Positions 11,767 through 22,740 of a DNA stretch of 64,000 bases are shown one piece after another. Source of the stretch: Ligula intestinalis (Eukaryota; Platyhelminthes; Cestoda; Diphyllobothriidea; Diphyllobothriidae); assembly GCA_036362985.1 (NCBI GenBank), contig JAYGXS010000001.1:48767524-48831523 (forward strand). The letters are read 5' to 3'. Under the pieces are notes generated by a model. That model was not told where the DNA came from. It was given only the letters and a program-made list of their open reading frames with translations, and ran no database searches. Numbering within the stretch: position 1 is the stretch's first letter; each line of letters opens with the position of its first letter. Both the position numbers and the translations under genes were made by a program.

Positions 11767-12030
11767 ATGAATCGGCCAGTCAACTTCGATGTCTTTCTGG
11801 AAAAAATCGGCGGCTTCGGCAGGTTCCAACAACGGGCCATGGCCTCGCTCTTTTTCTCACAAATCTTTCTTGCCTTCTCAAATTTTGGCTTTGTTTTCTT
11901 TGGCCATGTTCCGGAAAAATTTCACTGTCTCGATCCTGGGCCTTCGAATGGCAGTGTCGCACAGTCTGGCTGTGTACCTGGCTGCTTGCAGTATGTGTCA
12001 GATGACGGCTATAGCTCCTATGCAGTTGAT
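11767..12030 (+). CDS. SLC22-type transporter, coding exon 1 (residues 1-88)
   Basis: This exon encodes the N-terminus of a major-facilitator transporter of the SLC22 (organic ion) family, expected in the plasma membrane. The start chosen is the ATG at 11767, because the residues that follow, NFDVFLEKIGGFGRFQ, match the conserved cytosolic N-terminus of SLC22 proteins. The first membrane helix spans about residues 25-47. The start of the large extracellular loop follows, with four cysteines and a possible N-glycosylation sequon (NGS). The exon ends at a GTAAGT donor at 12031, in phase 0. The loop is shorter than in vertebrate SLC22 proteins, but the next exon continues it directly. Substrate cannot be told from sequence. 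Confidence 0.88.
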
Positions 12031-15000
12031 GTAAGTCCTTTATTGTTACATGTGATCAACTTCCCTGATTTGTTAAACCCCGTGCTCCAGTTTTCCATTT
12101 GGTCCATCCTGTTCTCTATCGGTTTCTGAGTTGCCTACTAGAACATTGCATTCAATCAGTCACGACGCTTTGAGATATGAGAAGCTGAGGGTTACAAAGC
12201 ACTTCGTACGTCGACATGCTTTGCTTGCTGCTTATTTTGGACAAAAGTAAGTCCCTCGTACTCATCAACTTTGAAGCCTTTAAAGCGTCCTACAGTGTCA
12301 GTATAAGATAATTTGATTTTAAATCATGGCAATCCATTTTTTGTCCCTCGCTGCAATGAAAACTGCGTAAGTACTGGTTTTTAAGTAAACGCGAACGATA
12401 CGCGAACTTCAACCTTAACAAATACTGCCGTAAGTAAGACCGTTACAGGTCTGTCAAGATTCCTGAACTCGTTTTCGAGCCACTAAATGGCTCCGGAATC
12501 TGCATTTCCTTCGTCGCACAACATATACGTTGCTCCTCTGAACCTAAGCGACACATTGTTGCATTAAGACATGCCTGTGTCAATCCGAATAGCAAGAGTG
12601 TGTCCGACCTTTCTAATATCGACAATATTCATGTATAACGGGGCTGTTCTGTCGTCTAACACAGATATGCACTTATTTTGCCTCATTTACTCTACTATCT
12701 TAATGTGTTAAATTCATATTCATAAGAGTTCCACTCTGTTCATCTTGTCGCGTTACTAGTTTTAACGAATTCTGAGCGAAACGTAATGTCAGTTTATAAC
12801 TTCAGCTACTGTTTAAATCTTCCATCCTTTATCTACATATTTTTTGACCTACTTATCTACCCCCATTTTACTACCCAGCGAGATTATATTCTCGAGTCCC
12901 CCATGAAGTTAGGTTTTATCTAACTTCGTGAAAAATTTCACTGTGCTTTTTGTTTAACGATCAGGACATTCGGCTTCCAAGGGTAGATAAGGTCTTGCTT
13001 ACGTGTCCCCAATTTTACTAAGCAGGCTATCTTTTCTAACTTTATTTTGTCTTACTGTTGAGTGAGAAAAATTCCTATCCGTTGTCTAGGAAGATATTAT
13101 TCAGACTGGCTAATGTTTGTCAAGGGGGCTATTTTGTCCTCCAGCTACCTACCAAAGCCCTTTGACACCCGGTGTGATTAATACACATACAATTTAACAG
13201 TGTTTGAAAGGCAACTCTGGATGGGAGCTCGCCTACTACCAGTGATTCTGTGTAAATTGTCTGTGAGCGGAGGCATACTTTTACAATTGTAGGACATACT
13301 GCGCGTTAATAGCCTGTGAGTTTTAGTCATTTCTGGATTCCATAGTGCCAGAATCGCAGAGGCGATAACTTGACCTGCCCTCTCCCATAGTTTATTCCTC
13401 CGTAGGGGTCTGCCTAGTTTCTAATTCAGTCATGTTCTCACACAGTCGTCGATACTAGACCCCTGCTCATTCTGTTGACCGAGAAAAGTATACCGCATTA
13501 TTCGATCAGTGGTCGTTAGCGTCCTGCACTGAACCTTTTGCTGTAATAAATAATATTCACAACGATTGAATAATTATATGGGCCACTTTGATATCACAAA
13601 TTCCCACACCGTATCTACCATCTGAACTCAAAGTTCAGTATACGGAGTCATTGAGGACAGGCGATACCCTTTAAACCGAACGAACAAGTCGCGGGAGAAC
13701 AAGTCGATTACGGGCTATTTTCTCGTAAATAGGAAGGTACTACGTCGAACATAGCTTGGCCGCAGTTTCCATACGTTAAAGACCTTACTTTGGTGAGGTG
13801 AACAACATTCCTCGGTAATTCGGCATATCTGAGATTAACTAATATTTTGTTCTAGAACAAGTTATTTAATATTATTATTATTTAATAGCTTTCTTCGAAA
13901 GAGTTTTCGTTATAAACTAAGTACAACATTAGGCTCGTGTCGCGTAAGCGCGTTGTTCGCGCACTATCTTGATCGCCCTCATAATTAGGTGTCGATAAAA
14001 TATTGACAACGCGTCGAAGATTCGTCTTCTGGCTGGAAATGTGCACCCGAAAGGGTACAACGTACGTTTAAAGGAATTCGATGTTCTGAAATCAAGCGTG
14101 TTGCCAAAGAATGCCTGTACTTAAAGCAGAAATTTATTCAGGCACTGTAAACTATGACGTTTAATTAAAACCCCCACCTAACCTTAAAAGAACTAATATA
14201 TTCTGAAATGAACACAGGAGTCTGCGCGAAAAGAATGGGCATGGAGACGATAATAACGTACATAGCTAAGACCTCACCAGAAGTACCGATACTGACCTAC
14301 TGCGCTACTAGGGTTGGACGTACTTCCTCAAGACATAAGACTTAGACAGCTTACATTGTCACATTTTGTTAGCCCTTCCCAGTGACATTAAAACAATATT
14401 CATCAAACCCATTTTTTTCTCTACAGTTAATTTATAGTTATTATAGTTGCTGTTTTATGGCTGATTTGCCTCCTTTGAAAGTAGCCATAGTCATATGCAA
14501 GGTCTCATGATATACCATTCTGACAGCACAGGTACCTATCAAAAGCTTAGACACGTGCTTCAGTGATATTCTGCCGTTACATGGCACAGCTGTGAGAGGT
14601 TCAGCGCATCAGTAGGTTCCCCAGCATCTCCTTATGCTTTCTGGTAGATACTGCAGTTATGGAATGGTCGCTGTTAGACTTTCCACTTTTTTGAAGCATT
14701 TAACTTCTGTGAGGTATTAGGTAGTATTTACCAAAGAAAACAGAGAAAAGAATCTAATAACCATTTTGCACTTATTTTTAGTCACCAACCAGTAATACGC
14801 CTTCTTGGGCTGTAGACCATCCGATCAAAGGTGAAACAAAAAAATGCTCATTTGCGTCCTGCAATCAAGATAACTCGGTGTACGCCACCGTTATGTAGGT
14901 CAGGTATGTCGACCAAATGGACTACCAAAGCGTGAGAGAGTGGTTTTTAAAATTTGTGATGAACAAACGATATAGGTACTGGAGTATTTAGGATTTTCCA

Positions 15001-15128
15001 ACTCAAGTCGTCAAGTTTAGTACGCTAAACCTTTTGCACCCTTGGACAAACCGCATTTTTCATCCTGTAAATAACTTTACACGCTCTACTTATACTTATC
15101 AAGTAGAACGTTTTGTTTCAATTTTTAG
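12031..15128. other. Intron 1, one repeat fragment only
   Basis: GT-AG intron of 3,098 bases. Apart from the repeat fragment at 14530-14660 and an 8-bp hairpin near 12906-12928 (GAAGTTAG / CTAACTTC), nothing was recognised. Confidence 0.6.
14530..14660 (+). repeat. Fragment of the repeat family found at 25977 and 26215
   Basis: It shares an ordered run of words with 25985-26105: AGACACGTGCTTCAG, then TATTCTGCCGTTAC, ACAGCTG, a TCAGTAGGTTCCCC patch and GCTTTCTGGT. The alignment is clear but diverged. Nature of the element unknown. Confidence 0.6.
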
Positions 15129-15440
15129 TGGGGTCTTGTCTGCTCGCAGACCTACATGCTCCGCATATCCCAGGTCATGCACATGACAGGTCTCTTTATC
15201 GGTGCCCCAACCTGTGGAAAGTTAGCGGACATGTACGGTCGTCTGAAGATTCTCTACATTAGCCTAGTGCTGCTCAGCATACTGAGTTTTGCAGTTGCTT
15301 TCGCCCCTGGCATATACGCCTTCTGTGGGCTGACTTTTCTCCAAGGGATCGCCTGTCAAGGCTGTGGACTCACGTCATACACAGTCATTCTAGAATCGGT
15401 CGGCGCAAGGTATCGAGCACTTGGTGGCATTCTCGAACAG
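15129..15440 (+). CDS. SLC22-type transporter, coding exon 2 (residues 89-192)
   Basis: The exon starts after TTTTTAG in phase 0 and begins WGLVCSQ, the conserved segment that ends the big loop in SLC22 proteins (usually W-x-LVC). It carries TM2, then the MFS signature motif A as GKLADMYGRLK (residues 118-128) in the loop between TM2 and TM3, then TM3, TM4 and the start of TM5. The end, VGARYRALGGILEQ, matches the usual helix start after TM4. The donor is GTAAAC at 15441, phase 0. Exon length (104 codons) and content fit direct joining to exon 1 and exon 3. Confidence 0.92.
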
Positions 15441-15969
15441 GTAAACATTTTAAAGATCTTATGACTCTGAATTGGTAATGTGAGAACTCCGTAGATTCCC
15501 ACCATCAGAAGGCAGTTGTCTATACCTCCATGTACAAATAACGATATTTCTAACTTCACTGTCTTAATTCAAGCCAGGTTTAGACGAGTTATAACATAAT
15601 ATATTGTAAAACCGAACTCCGTTCTCGTCACGAATGGGCCCATTTTAGCCCTTTCTTACTTCTCCTGATATTTTTCACCTCCCCGATGTTGGAGGAAAAA
15701 ACACCGTTAAAATATAAAAATCTCAAGTTGTCAGTTTGCATTTCCAGGTTTTTAACAAAATAATTTTCTGAACAGCACCGAGAGCCAGAGGCGGCGTGGT
15801 GTTTCGTGAATGTATTTATAGCTGTCATTGAGCGTTTTTGCTTTGAGCGTCTTGAAGTTCCTCATGACTCTGCAGAAACATCAGAGAGTAACTCACCGAA
15901 GGCAATTTTTACCAACAGGACACTGCTTGATAGTCACTGAGCGAATCTTCACTTTGTAGAGCGTGTTTT
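15441..15969. other. Intron 2, first part, nothing recognised
   Basis: No domain or repeat was recognised before the Penelope-like fragment that starts near 15970. Confidence 0.6.
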
Positions 15970-16730
15970 GTGGACGGTTACATGGGGCGACTCAATTTTC
16001 GGAATGAGTGTAGATTACCTGTTAACCAAGATTACATTTTTCGCCATTGTAAGTCGAGATCTACAGCTAACAGTGTTCTTAGAATTACCGCACCAATCGC
16101 TAATTGTTGTAAAAAGCTCTTTAAACGGATTCAGACTCACTGCAGTAGGCTGGAGGGGAAAGTACGCGACCAATTTATGCGGAACGGTTATCCAAAAGCA
16201 TTTATAAACGGATGCCTACGCGTTCGGTCCCGAAGGACCCAAACGGAAGAACTACCAAGTATATTGCACGCTCTGCCATACATCAAGGACATCTCAGAAG
16301 CGACTGAGCGCATTGCTGCGGGACTAGGTGTTGGAATTGCACGCAGACCCAAAGCAACCATGCGCAGCAAAGTGATGAAAATAAAAGACCGGCTTACGCC
16401 GAATTAACAATCTGGGGGTAATGTATCACATCCCATGCCTAAGCTGTCCTTGTAACTACACAGGCAAAACTGAACGCATGCTCGGATCGCGCATACATGA
16501 ACACAAGTTTGCCGTACGACGAAGCGACGACGTATCACAAGTTGCAACTCACACCTATGAAGCAGGCCATGAGTTCAACTTCGCGGCCGTCAAAGTAGTC
16601 GCCCACACCGGAAACAAGACGAGCAGGAAATTGATTGAAGCCTGATCTACGGACGGGAATTCAGTCAACCGATGTGTCGAATTGGCGCGGGCGTACAGAG
16701 CCTTGCGCGATTACGTACAGCCACGGCCAG
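15970..16730 (+). pseudogene. Penelope-like element, end of reverse transcriptase plus GIY-YIG endonuclease (lineage 2)
   Basis: The frame from about 16070 encodes the end of a Penelope-type RT and its linker, with LFKRIQTHC, MRNGYPKAFINGCL, LPYIKDISEATERI, LGVGIARRP and KVMKIKDRL. After a stop at 16405 the GIY-YIG domain follows in another frame (16421-16645). It has VYHIPCLSCPCNYTGKTERM, RIHEHKFAVRR and SQVATH, and a tail that runs on past a stop to about 16730. PLEs encode one protein in which RT and GIY-YIG endonuclease are fused, so this is a broken 3' part of such a gene. The RT catalytic core is missing. It lies in intron 2 in the same orientation as the host gene and is followed by the hairpin motif at 16907. 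Confidence 0.88.
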
Positions 16731-16906
16731 ACGGCCGTCACAGTTAATTGGGCCCACTTTCTCTATAATTGTCCCATTTTCGTTGCGGACGCCCTGATGA
16801 ACTTTGAAATCACCTACTGTTCATTGCCCCCACCCCACCTCCCCGTTCATCGCTGTTTCTTACCCCTCACGACCTGATGGCTCTTAACAGTTGCTGTTTC
16901 TTATCT

Positions 16907-16937
16907 CTGACGATGGACTCCTGTAAGAGTTCGAAAG
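16907..16937 (+). ncRNA. Hammerhead-ribozyme-like motif of the PLE terminus
   Basis: It reads CTGACGA, then a 6-bp hairpin (GGACTC with GAGTTC around CTGTAA), then GAAAG. The hammerhead core is CTGANGA-stem II-GAAA, and PLE terminal repeats are known to carry such ribozymes. The base after GAAA is G where C is expected, so activity is doubtful. It follows the GIY-YIG fragment by about 180 bases. Confidence 0.5.
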
Positions 16938-17191
16938 CTCAGGATAATAACCAGAATGATATGGTGCTCGACTATCCCTGTTCGTTATTCATTTTGTTAA
17001 ACTCCTAAAATGCGGTAGACTTCCATCTTGTACTAGTAATTTGAATACTGTTTGCACATACTTTGTAATTTCGCATTTCAACGCATTGATTGTGTTTTCC
17101 AGGCTTCGCATTTCGATGATTTGGCCTTGTTGCCTTGTATTTGTGGGAATTTCTTGTAATCAGCTGTTTTTTTTCTCTCTCTCTCTTTCAG
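16938..17191. other. Intron 2, last part with pyrimidine tract
   Basis: The intron ends in a long T/CT tract (17167-17189) and CAG, a strong acceptor for exon 3. No other feature was recognised. Confidence 0.7.
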
Positions 17192-17670
17192 ATTTTCTAC
17201 GCAATTGGCATTGCAGCCACCGCCCTGCTTGCCTACTACCTAACCAACTGGCACCACCTTGCGGCTGTTTTGGCTACCTTCGGTCCTCTTTCTCTCATCA
17301 CCATGCTGCCTTTCCACATAGAGTCGCCCAGATGGCTGCTAACTAAGCCCGATCGACGACAACACGCGCTCGCCAACCTCGCCTACATGGCCCGAGTCAA
17401 TGGACGCCTAGTTGGCCTAAATTCGCCAGAGACGGTTGCTCGTCTCAGCAGTCTCTTGCACTCCGAGCCCTCCGCAGAAGTTGACTGTGATCGCAGTGGA
17501 CGCTCCTCGATATCTCAGGGTAGCGAACCGGCCTCGGAGGAGAGTGTCTCGGTTCCACTGGTCGGGAGAGCTTCGGATGCTGTGCCCTTGCATGTCGCCA
17601 ATGAAGGCACCCTCACACTACTAAAGCACCCGCTCTTGCGTAGGTGGACTCTTATCTTCTGTCTATGCTG
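17192..17670 (+). CDS. SLC22-type transporter, coding exon 3 (residues 193-351 plus two bases)
   Basis: The exon opens in phase 0 with IFYAIGIAATALLAYYLTNW, which is TM5 as in other SLC22 proteins. TM6 and the family hallmark ESPRWL (residues 236-241) follow; the usual Pro before it is Ile here. The long cytosolic loop between TM6 and TM7 then occupies about 100 residues. It is rich in Ser and acidic residues (SSISQGSEPASEESVSV), a plausible phosphorylation region. LLRRWTLIFCLCW is the start of TM7. The donor GTAGGT lies at 17671 and splits a codon after its second base (TG). If the intron were retained, the reading would stop at once with TGG TAG. Confidence 0.9.
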
Positions 17671-20600
17671 GTAGGTGCGTTATACTAAGTGTTAAATGCT
17701 TAACTCATCAATATTATCTGATCCAAAAAGTATTTTGGAAAAAAAATTTCTGTAAAAAATTAAGTGAAAGTGAAAAATATAGTTCAAACCTATCAAAAAC
17801 AACTACCTATAAACAGTTGGGTTCGACTATACAGTTGCGAGTTCAAGCAGGTGTCTAGGAGTGGATCGGAATATCCGTGTTCTATGACTCCGTATGTACA
17901 AAATGCAGAGCAATAATTAGCAATCCGTGGACCTTTAATGTCAATAACATCAATATCGTCGCTTAGTTTTTTTTAGGAATTATATTATTTTTTAAAATAA
18001 ATATTAATTACCGCGAATAATTTCGATGGCGTATGCAAGAAAATTACGTATACCAGAACTGCATCAAACCATAATTGATGCATATTGTGATTGTGAAAGA
18101 ACGAATGTCAGAGAAACTATTTCTCAACTTCATGGTCCAACACAAACGAGTAATAAAGATCGTATTATTGAAATAAGCTGTTAACTGGAGGAATTACCTT
18201 AACTCAACGACGTAGGGACTTTCTCCGTAGACCTCGTGGTTTAGGTATTTCTCGTGCATTAAAACAGAAAAATATTCATGGTTAAGGGCGGAGAGAACAA
18301 TGACGCATAGCTTTGCCGTTAACTCCCATGCGCCATGTCATCAGCAGAGCCCGGCTTCTAACTAAATAATTCATTTCTTTTTGTACCTCACATTGAGAAC
18401 CCCCCACCCAACCCCTTAAATCGTGGTCATCTCAGTCTTTGATACCGTCTGTTATTATAAATATAGTCACTCCCATAAATCGCAAAAGGTCCCTTCATGA
18501 TGGACTGAATTGAACGCCCTCCATGCACAGCACATTAGCTAGTCAAACAAACTTGACAGTGGCCCATCATTGGCAGCTTTAACACTAAGATACAAAAGCC
18601 TTTTTCCTATCTACAAGTCCCTCAAACGTACCACGTCCTTACCCAGTTACCGAAATGTATGTTGACATTTGGTGTGAAAATCTACGTTCACGCCACAGTA
18701 ATAGGCTAGTGAAGTCTTTAAAAGTGTGATTTTAACTTCCTCCCCATCTGCACCGTATTAAATGTGAAAACTATAAGTAAGCACTTGTTGTGTCTGCAAA
18801 AACATCCTTTAGAATTTCGGTTGACATGTCATGAGATACGCAGTCTCCTGTAACTGGTTTCCAGTGCTGTTGCTTTGGAATTTGAAAAACACTGCGTTCT
18901 GTTTTCGATATAGGACTCCATTGTCTCTTTGTACCGGTCGTTTAGAGGACTCCAGAGCCCTGAAGGTCCCGACTTTCGCAGCCTGAGGGCTCTCCGGAGT
19001 ATTTTGTTGCAGGAATTTTTCCGGGGTCTTGCCCCAGTAATACTTCCGTTCACCCACATTAATGCGTAGTGCGCCTGTAGGCAACAGCGTCGATGGCGTA
19101 AGACATGGGAGGTAATGTCCAAATAGTTGGGGCGAAGAACCGTAGTGTTATCGACATGGCTGGGGCAGGTAACGCTCGAGGTGTTTCATAGTGCCTTTAT
19201 TGTTCGAGTTCTGTTAAGGGTTTTACACGGCCTATTCACTCTCCTGGTCTTCTTACACAGCAGACACTTCTAAAAGCACACAGCTCATGAGCTTAAGGTT
19301 ATTTTTGCGGAACATTCGAACAACCAGTCGATTGTCTGAATTGTCTGCGAGCTGCTCATTTATTATTATCACTACTACTGTTTGTGTTATTTGTTGTAGA
19401 AAGGCACCGAACTCTTTAGTTTCAACTACTACTACAATTAATATAACTTCACCTTCAAATGGAAACGTTATTCTGCAGGAATAAACTTAAACAAAACAAA
19501 GACGTCAAAGTAGACCGAACTTAATGGCGCACTTAACTTTCATGACCTCTGTTTCAGCTAATCACGGCAATCGCACATTAATAAGATTAACTGTTAAATA
19601 TGAAAATGACCCGGAGAAATCAAACCTGGTAGGTAAATTAAAGGGAGGGAATTTTGATCTGACATGCGGTTGAGTATAGTGTAAGGAGCGGAAGGAAACT
19701 TGTATACGCGAGCGAGTTTAGTTTACGGGGAAACTTCTTAGATCGAGATAAGGAGTACACAGCACAGGACATTAGTTAGTCATGTGGAGTGAGTGAGCAA
19801 AGGAAGTCACTTTCTTCAACGACCTTCATACCATCTTTATCCGCATTTCAGATCAGAATTTTCCGTCTTTAATTACCTATCACGTTTGACTTCTCTAGAT
19901 CGTTTTCTTACTGAACGGTGAGTTTTATTAATGTGCGATGACCGTAAGAGGGCAGGGCATTTAATTGGGAGCTTAAAGTGTGTTTGCCATAGAAAATGAG
20001 CAGTGATGATAAAAAAGTCGTACTAATGCTGGGTTTTAACTTGAATCGTAATTGTGATTAATGTAGCCACAACAAGGACCACACTGATCTTAAGTTAGCT
20101 GCTCTTCCGTTACCAACCCTCTATGGTGCTTTCTCCCCATTGGGAATAACTTTCATGAGGCCTTCTGATAGTTTAAGTACAAGTATGATTTCCTGTCCCC
20201 TGGAGTGAATTCCATTTTTAGCCTTCACTTACTGCAGCTTAGATCCTTCAAATTTGCGATGTTTGGGCGAGCGCCTTTGCTGAGCTGTTGCGCGATTGCA
20301 GCCTCTCAAACTACTCGTAATCTCTTAAACTTGTTTAGGACACGCTCGTCTTGGATTTTTCCCTGACCTTAGGAAAACATATCCACTCATACCAGAAGTA
20401 AAGTGGGTTATTGGCGTGTTCTCCACGGCTTGCTATGTCTTAACCTTGCTGTCTGCGGAAGACAGCTGTTCGGTTCTGTCACTAGAGGGGCGTACCCGTT
20501 TGCACGCGTTGAATCACCGAGGGTAGTTAAGAGTATTTGCCGGCTGCGTCGCTTCTTCACGCAACGCTCCCCCCTTTCCCCTTACACCCCCACTTCTACA

Positions 20601-21470
20601 TTTCTCTACACACACGCGTCCTGACGTGGCGACCTGCTCGCGCTGACTATTGTCCATTTGGGCGAAGTTTGCGGGCTTGACCCAAATTGGTCCAACTACC
20701 CTCCCTATCTCACCCTCCGAGGAGGAGGAGGAGGAGCGTGAGACGTGTGCTGCACGAAACTCATCGTTAAATAAGTCATCTCACTCTAGGTACGCTCTTG
20801 ACGCTGTTAACGCACTTCACCCTGCAACTGGTGCTGTTTGCGTCTTCTGATTGGTGGATCGGACATACCGCCTCTCCACGCCCCGCTGTGCCATGCATAG
20901 GCGATTAACGGTGTGAACAGTCTTAAAAACTACCGGTGCCTACATGACTAACCAAATTGCGTCGGGGATTTTATTGCTGCCTATTGCTGACTGTTACGTC
21001 TCTCCGAATTCTTTTAGGGACGCGCGTGGTTCGATCGCTTCGGCCGTCCAGGAGAAAAAGTAAGGGGTATAGGAAGGCGTTTTATTTGCGCTGCATGTCA
21101 TCCCGCTGGGCTTAGGACGCATACTATGGTGCATCGCAGTGTCGGTATATATTACAAATCCCATGTCACCCACTTTGGCATTTGATCTGTCAGTTTCGCA
21201 GTCATGTAGGAGCCATAGTGTTACGCCCACCCATGCTATCGAAATTAATTTTGTTTCCGGTTTGTTTGTCAACCCAGTCGGCGGAAGAGTCAGCCTGACA
21301 GTAAGAACTGTTATGCAAACTATCCAATCACCGAAGAGTGACGAACTGCGTGTACGCTGGTTGTATATAACTATACAGGGGTAGATAGGCGTACATCGAT
21401 CAGTTAGAGGACACAGTCGTTCGTCCATAGTGCCTTTGGAGCTCATACGTGAGCCTACACCGCAGGGCGG
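17671..21470. other. Intron 3, first part, mostly featureless
   Basis: AT-rich sequence with one unexplained small frame at 18026-18181. A SINE-tail-like piece lies at 21360-21440 (minus), sharing the word CAGTTAGAGGACA with 21720. A short (GGA)n run is at 20719. I looked here for the missing TM7 exon and saw no convincing candidate. Confidence 0.5.
18026..18181 (+). other. Small open frame of unknown nature, possibly a transposon relic
   Basis: An ATG-started frame of about 52 codons begins MAYARKLRIPELHQ and is rich in charged residues. In another frame the sequence continues with TLTQRRRDFLRRPRGLGISRAL. The codon use and charge look less random than in the surroundings, so this could be a relic of a mobile-element protein. 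I recognise no family. Confidence 0.3.
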
Positions 21471-21760
21471 CTAATGATATGGGCAGAAGGACATTACCGA
21501 CAGAGACAAAGGATACTAGGATGACCATTGCTGGCTTATTAGCCGTCGTTAGCCAGCCATACGCAACTCAAGTGTTGCCCCAGAAATTGGTGCCCCACCC
21601 CAGTTTTGAACCCCCGATCTTGTTAGTTAGAAGTCCAACGCTCTAACCACTGCGCCACGGGTTTGCTGTTTTGTCGGTTTTTGATCGCGAATATACAGTG
21701 GCAGCTAGGCTTTTACCAATCAGTTAGAGGACAAACTCGTCCGTCCATGGTGCTATATTA
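21471..21760 (-). repeat. tRNA-derived SINE, family 2, near full length (Arg-like head)
   Basis: On the minus strand a leader (21760-21665) is followed by a tRNA-like head. The head has CCCGTGGCGCAGTGGTTAGA (A box), an anticodon-loop-like CTTCTAA and GGGGGTTCAAAAC (B box), close to tRNA-Arg(TCT). The body follows with the words GACGGCTAATAAGCCAG, TGGTCATCCTAGTATCCTTT and TCTCTGTCGGTAATGTCC. The acceptor stem is not closed, so it is not a tRNA gene. Related copies lie at 28650, 29040 and 37110. Confidence 0.75.
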
Positions 21761-22164
21761 TATACACACATACCAGTGATTGTATCACCTTCTGTTTAAC
21801 AGACTAGCGGACTTCACGCCTGTGAAGTTCTGTCAACATAGCGTTTATGGCTCCACACTTCACTCCATCATTTGGTTGTAGACCTAATGCCAACATACGT
21901 CTTCGCCGTCGTATAGCACCTTGTTTACTGATCTGTGCTTGTCTGCATAGCTCCGATGACCTGATGTTATTGTTCGTTTTTACCTCTGACCTCCATTTGG
22001 ACACTGCTACGAAATATCTATTTCGCTGTTAATCACACAGTTGCGCGATGGCTTTAAGGTGTGAATCTCGGTCATGCGAATGCATGTACCCGCTTCCACG
22101 AGACCTTCATCGGCCGAGCCATATCATCACTCTTTTCTTCCCAGAAGAGTAAGTGGCCAGCATA
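21761..22164. other. Intron 3, nothing recognised
   Basis: Only chance reading frames were seen in this stretch. Confidence 0.5.
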
Positions 22165-22167
22165 CGA

Positions 22168-22194
22168 AGGCTTTCGATAAACTCTCGTCGGGCC
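22168..22194 (-). ncRNA. Hammerhead-like PLE terminal motif (lineage 1)
   Basis: On the minus strand it reads CCGACGA, GAGTTTATC, GAAAG. It aligns with the motif downstream of the 29.7-kb PLE fragment, including the flanking GGCC before and CGT-TGC words after. The CTGA of the core has become CCGA, so it is probably inactive. Confidence 0.4.
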
Positions 22195-22385
22195 ATTTAA
22201 TTTATATGAGAAGGTAAATATGTGGGCAATTACGGTCATCGTTACATGCAAATTAGTCGTGGGAATAGGGGAAGGGGGGGTTGGGAGTTTATAATAGGCG
22301 GCTGGTTACGCGGCCATCAGGGTTTGTTGAAGCCGGACCAGGGGGAGGAGGGAAGGGAGAGAGAAAGCGCGGAAAATGCAGGTAG

Positions 22386-22740
22386 TTATGTAGCCGTTAG
22401 CCATGCCGAGCTCGAAGCTTGCAGGAGGTTCTTTTGCGCACACAACGCTGGCTTCCTCAGCCTGATAGCGGTCGCTTTTGCTGTTGCTAGAAGGGGCTCA
22501 CCCAGGGACTTTGGATAGTTTGGTGGGACCTTATACATCACCCTGAAGGCTTCGTTGGGGTCCACACGATATCCGGAATCAACCATGTGGGCGAGAATGA
22601 TGCTGTTTATACTCTTGTCTTCACTTTTTCCCAGCCATGCCGAGAGGTGCTCCCGTATTCTTTTATATAAACGTCGACTCGTGCGACCTATAGCCTGCGG
22701 AGCCAAGTTACACACTGTGTGGTCTAATTAGCACGACGAC
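22386..22740 (-). pseudogene. Penelope-like element, GIY-YIG endonuclease domain (lineage 1)
   Basis: The minus-strand frame contains IGRTSRRLYKRIREHLSAWL, then SIILAHMVDSGYRVDPNEAF, then KATAIRLRKPALC. The order is that of the GIY-YIG domain of PLEs, and it is clearly homologous to the copy at 29647-30231 but not closely to the copies at 16, 35 and 44 kb. The first half of the domain (the GIY and the Cys pair) is partly lost. It lies in intron 3, antisense to the host gene. No RT part is visible on its 5' side (22740 onward). Confidence 0.82.

Noticed and set aside
20994..21446. 150-codon minus-strand frame
   Set aside because: Its start lies in SINE-tail-like sequence that recurs at 21720, and the rest has no domain.
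21585..21660. tRNA-Arg gene
   Set aside because: A and B boxes are present, but the acceptor stem does not close and the unit continues into a SINE body shared with other copies.
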